Origin: Dehalococcoidia bacterium
GTDB lineage: Bacteria > Chloroflexota > Dehalococcoidia > Tepidiformales > Tepidiformaceae
Direction: 5' to 3'
DNA length: 38,773 nucleotides
NCBI GenBank assembly: GCA_023382755.1
Contig: JAHDWR010000004.1
Coordinates: forward strand, 1-38,773
The stretch's first letter is position 1; every line of letters starts with the position of its first letter. The notes under the pieces are model-generated. The model was not told where the DNA came from. It did no database searches and was given only the letters and a program-made list of their open reading frames with translations. A program made the translations under genes and the position numbers. Of this stretch, positions 37,144-38,773 are shown piece after piece.

Positions 37144-37650
37144 ATGGACAGCTCGCAACTCGACCCGAAAACCCGGGAGGACATGATCCGCCGGGCCTGG
37201 TATGCCCACGACGCCCGCTGGTTCGCGGCGGTGGCCGCCGAGTACGGGATGGAGGTGGCGAACCGCCTCAACCGGGCCGCGGTCCGAGCGGTGGGCCAGA
37301 TAGAGGCGGGGCGCCTGGCGCGCGCGCTCGGCAAGCAGCGCGCTGAAAGTGTGGAGGAGTTCCTCGAATTCCTGCAGAGCGGCCTCGACCTCTACGTTGC
37401 GCCGCCGTTGATGGAAATGGAGCTCCGCAAAATCGATGAGCGGAGCTACGAAGTCACCGTGAACGACTGTTTCGTCCACACCAACATCGCGAAGGCAGGG
37501 ATCACCGGCACGTATGAGTGCGCGGTCTGGGACCGCGTCCAGGGATATCACGAAGCACTCGGACAGTCGCTCGAGCAGGGGCAGCTGCCAGCAACAACCT
37601 GCGTGAGAGCGCGCGGCCAGGAGTGCCGCCGGGTCCTCACCATCAAATAA
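37144..37650 (+). CDS. conserved hypothetical protein (possibly DUF6125-like)
   Basis: 168 aa from ATG 37144 with AGGAGGG just upstream; the track's start at 36811 lies in other genes. The N-terminal helices read MIRRAWYAHDARWFAAVAAEYGMEVANRLNRAAVRAVGQIEAGRL, resembling a family often annotated DUF6125. The C-terminal half is beta-rich with spaced Cys (NDCFVHTNIAKAGITGTYECAV ... TTCVRARGQECRRVLTIK), reminiscent of V4R-like small-molecule-binding domains. The Cys residues could bind metal. It lies 14 nt before the acyl-CoA dehydrogenase gene, so both are probably co-transcribed. I cannot state a function. Confidence 0.75.
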   Translation: MDSSQLDPKTREDMIRRAWYAHDARWFAAVAAEYGMEVANRLNRAAVRAVGQIEAGRLARALGKQRAESVEEFLEFLQSGLDLYVAPPLMEMELRKIDERSYEVTVNDCFVHTNIAKAGITGTYECAVWDRVQGYHEALGQSLEQGQLPATTCVRARGQECRRVLTIK

Positions 37651-37664
37651 CCAGGAGTAAGACG

Positions 37665-38773
37665 TTGGACCACGATTCGACCAAACAGTACGAGCCACTC
37701 CGCCAGGCGGTCCGGCATTACGTTACCGAGGAGGTGATCCCGCTTGAGCGCGAACACGGGCTCACCTGGAACGTCGCTCCGCCGAAGGACCTTCGACGCA
37801 AGGTTCGCCTCCGCGCGAAGGAGCTGGGACTGTACGCCCCGGAGATGCCTGAGGCGGTTGGCGGGGCGGGGCTGCCCTTCCTGGGGCGGTGCATCATGGA
37901 GATGGAACTCCACTCCCACGACACCGTCTTCTTCGAGGATGTGCTCGGGGGCGGGGGTGGCCCGACACCCATCCTCCTCGCCGGCACCCAGGCCCAGCAG
38001 GACCGCTTCCTCGCCCCCCTGATGGCGGGCGAGACCACCACCTGCTTTGCGCTCTCGGAACCGGACGCGGGCTCCGACGCGAGCAACCTCCGCACGCGGG
38101 CAGTCCCCGCCGAGGGTGGATTCATCGTCGATGGCACCAAGAACATCGTGAGCAACGGTCCCCACGCCGACTTCGGGATTGTCTTCGCGATGGCGATGGG
38201 CGCGGACGGCCCGGCCGGCGTGACGGCCTTGCTGATCGACAGCGCAACCCCGGGCTACGACAACTCCCGCAACCACACCTGCATGGGCTTCACGGGCTTC
38301 CAGGGAGAGATCGCGTTGACCGATGTCCGCGTCGGCGCGGACGCGGTGCTGGGCGAGGTCGGCAAGGGCTTTGCCCTGGCCATGGACTGGATCAACGCGA
38401 ACCGCATCCGGACGGCCGCCATGGCGACGGGCATCGCCCGGCGTGCCCTGGCGCGGAGTTCGGCATACGCGATGCAACGCACGCAGTTTGGCGCGCCGAT
38501 CGCCAGCTTCCAGGCGATCCAGCTCAAACTGGCCGATATGGCCACAGAGCTCTATGCGGCCGAGTCAATCGTCGAGCGGTCGGCGTGGATGAAGGACCAG
38601 GGACAGGACATCCGGAAGGTCTCCGCGATGACCAAGCTCTACGCTTCGGAGCTGGTGAACCGGCATGCCTACGAAGCAGTCCAGATCCATGGCGGGGTGG
38701 GCTGCCTGGAAGAGACGGGCATCGAGCGAATCTACCGGATGGTGCGCATCCTCACGATCCTGGAGGGCACGTC
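37665..38773 (+). CDS. acyl-CoA dehydrogenase, 3' end beyond the window
   Basis: Missing from the ORF track because it starts at TTG and runs off the window. AGGAG lies 8 nt before TTG 37665. At least 369 codons are open. Family marks: MPEAVGGAGLPFLG, CFALSEPDAGSDASNLRTRA (FAD/substrate signature), FIVDGTKNIVSNGPHADFG, NRIRTAAMATGIARRALARSSAYAMQRTQFGAPIASFQAIQLKLADMA and AVQIHGGVGCLEETGIERIYRMVRILTILEGT, the last bearing the Glu position used as catalytic base in short-chain enzymes. It oxidises an acyl-CoA to the enoyl-CoA, passing electrons to ETF. Chain-length or branch specificity cannot be told. Linked to the hypothetical gene upstream. Confidence 0.92.
   Translation, partial: MDHDSTKQYEPLRQAVRHYVTEEVIPLEREHGLTWNVAPPKDLRRKVRLRAKELGLYAPEMPEAVGGAGLPFLGRCIMEMELHSHDTVFFEDVLGGGGGPTPILLAGTQAQQDRFLAPLMAGETTTCFALSEPDAGSDASNLRTRAVPAEGGFIVDGTKNIVSNGPHADFGIVFAMAMGADGPAGVTALLIDSATPGYDNSRNHTCMGFTGFQGEIALTDVRVGADAVLGEVGKGFALAMDWINANRIRTAAMATGIARRALARSSAYAMQRTQFGAPIASFQAIQLKLADMATELYAAESIVERSAWMKDQGQDIRKVSAMTKLYASELVNRHAYEAVQIHGGVGCLEETGIERIYRMVRILTILEGT

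Noticed and set aside
1-38773. CRISPR arrays, insertion sequences, phage genes, att sites
   Set aside because: No spaced direct repeats of CRISPR type, no transposase or integrase motifs, and the single tRNA gene has no partial duplicate nearby that would suggest integration.

Overview
ORGANISM. The window is about 65-70% GC by eye, with dense genes of bacterial type. Several traits fit Chloroflexota (Dehalococcoidia/Tepidiforma-like or Thermomicrobia-like lineages) better than Actinobacteria: a TPTPGPTSTNTPEPS-type linker in a surface protein, a perfect CIRCE (HrcA) operator, a PE-LIG-POL order LigD beside Ku, several CaiB/BaiF CoA-transferases, a B12 mutase split from its cobalamin domain, and a GrdB-like protein. 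This placement is inference. There is no rRNA operon, insertion sequence, phage module or CRISPR array. Most very long antisense ORFs in the track are GC-rich shadows.

LAYOUT. 1-9.6 kb is housekeeping: glmS, ppsA, a small ABM-like protein (minus strand), dgt, a secreted/membrane SH3-CARDB protein and dnaG. 9.65-9.90 kb holds an unannotated complete miniature gene: a promoter with a perfect TTGACA, a 30-codon hydrophobic peptide and a strong GCAA-loop terminator. 9.9-11.9 kb (minus) is an HD-GYP membrane protein with an overlapping TetR gene. 12-16 kb holds a CaiB/BaiF CoA-transferase, a short cysteinyl-tRNA-synthetase-like protein (minus) and a GPH-type symporter. 16-20.6 kb holds an alpha/beta hydrolase (minus) and a tight operon of two CoA-transferase subunits plus an enoyl-CoA-hydratase-like protein. 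20.7-22.3 kb holds sucC and tRNA-Ser(UGA) (minus), then a perfect CIRCE element facing a small FmdB-type zinc-ribbon gene. 22.6-26.1 kb is a tetR-tetR-dtd-proS run. 26.2-28.6 kb holds a methylmalonyl-CoA-mutase-type large subunit and a hexapeptide acetyltransferase. 28.6-32.6 kb (minus) holds ku-ligD (bacterial NHEJ) and a small hypothetical gene. 32.8-33.65 kb holds a GrdB-family gene whose reading frame is crossed by a single UGA at the family's selenocysteine position (U-P-V-C), followed by hairpins. 33.7-36.1 kb is a Lon/LonH-like AAA+ protease (minus). 36.2-38.8 kb holds a TetR gene overlapping a Com-like zinc-finger ORF, a conserved hypothetical gene, and the start of an acyl-CoA dehydrogenase cut by the window end.

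HOW THEY FIT TOGETHER. The metabolic theme is acyl-CoA chemistry: three family III CoA-transferases, a crotonase, a mutase, an acyl-CoA dehydrogenase and sucC, with four TetR regulators of a type often controlling such genes. The CoA-transferase pair appears to be one catalytic subunit plus one that has lost the nucleophilic Asp. Several genes have a TANNNT -10 box 6-9 nt before the start codon and no Shine-Dalgarno sequence, which suggests leaderless mRNAs; others have strong GGAGG sites.

MOST NOTABLE. (1) The probable UGA-encoded selenoprotein at 32772-33653, which the ORF track splits in two. (2) The 30-aa peptide gene at 9758-9850. (3) CIRCE in front of an FmdB-like gene. (4) The active/inactive CoA-transferase pair with a crotonase lacking both catalytic glutamates. 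(5) The CysRS-like protein lacking its C-terminal domain, with MshC-like features.
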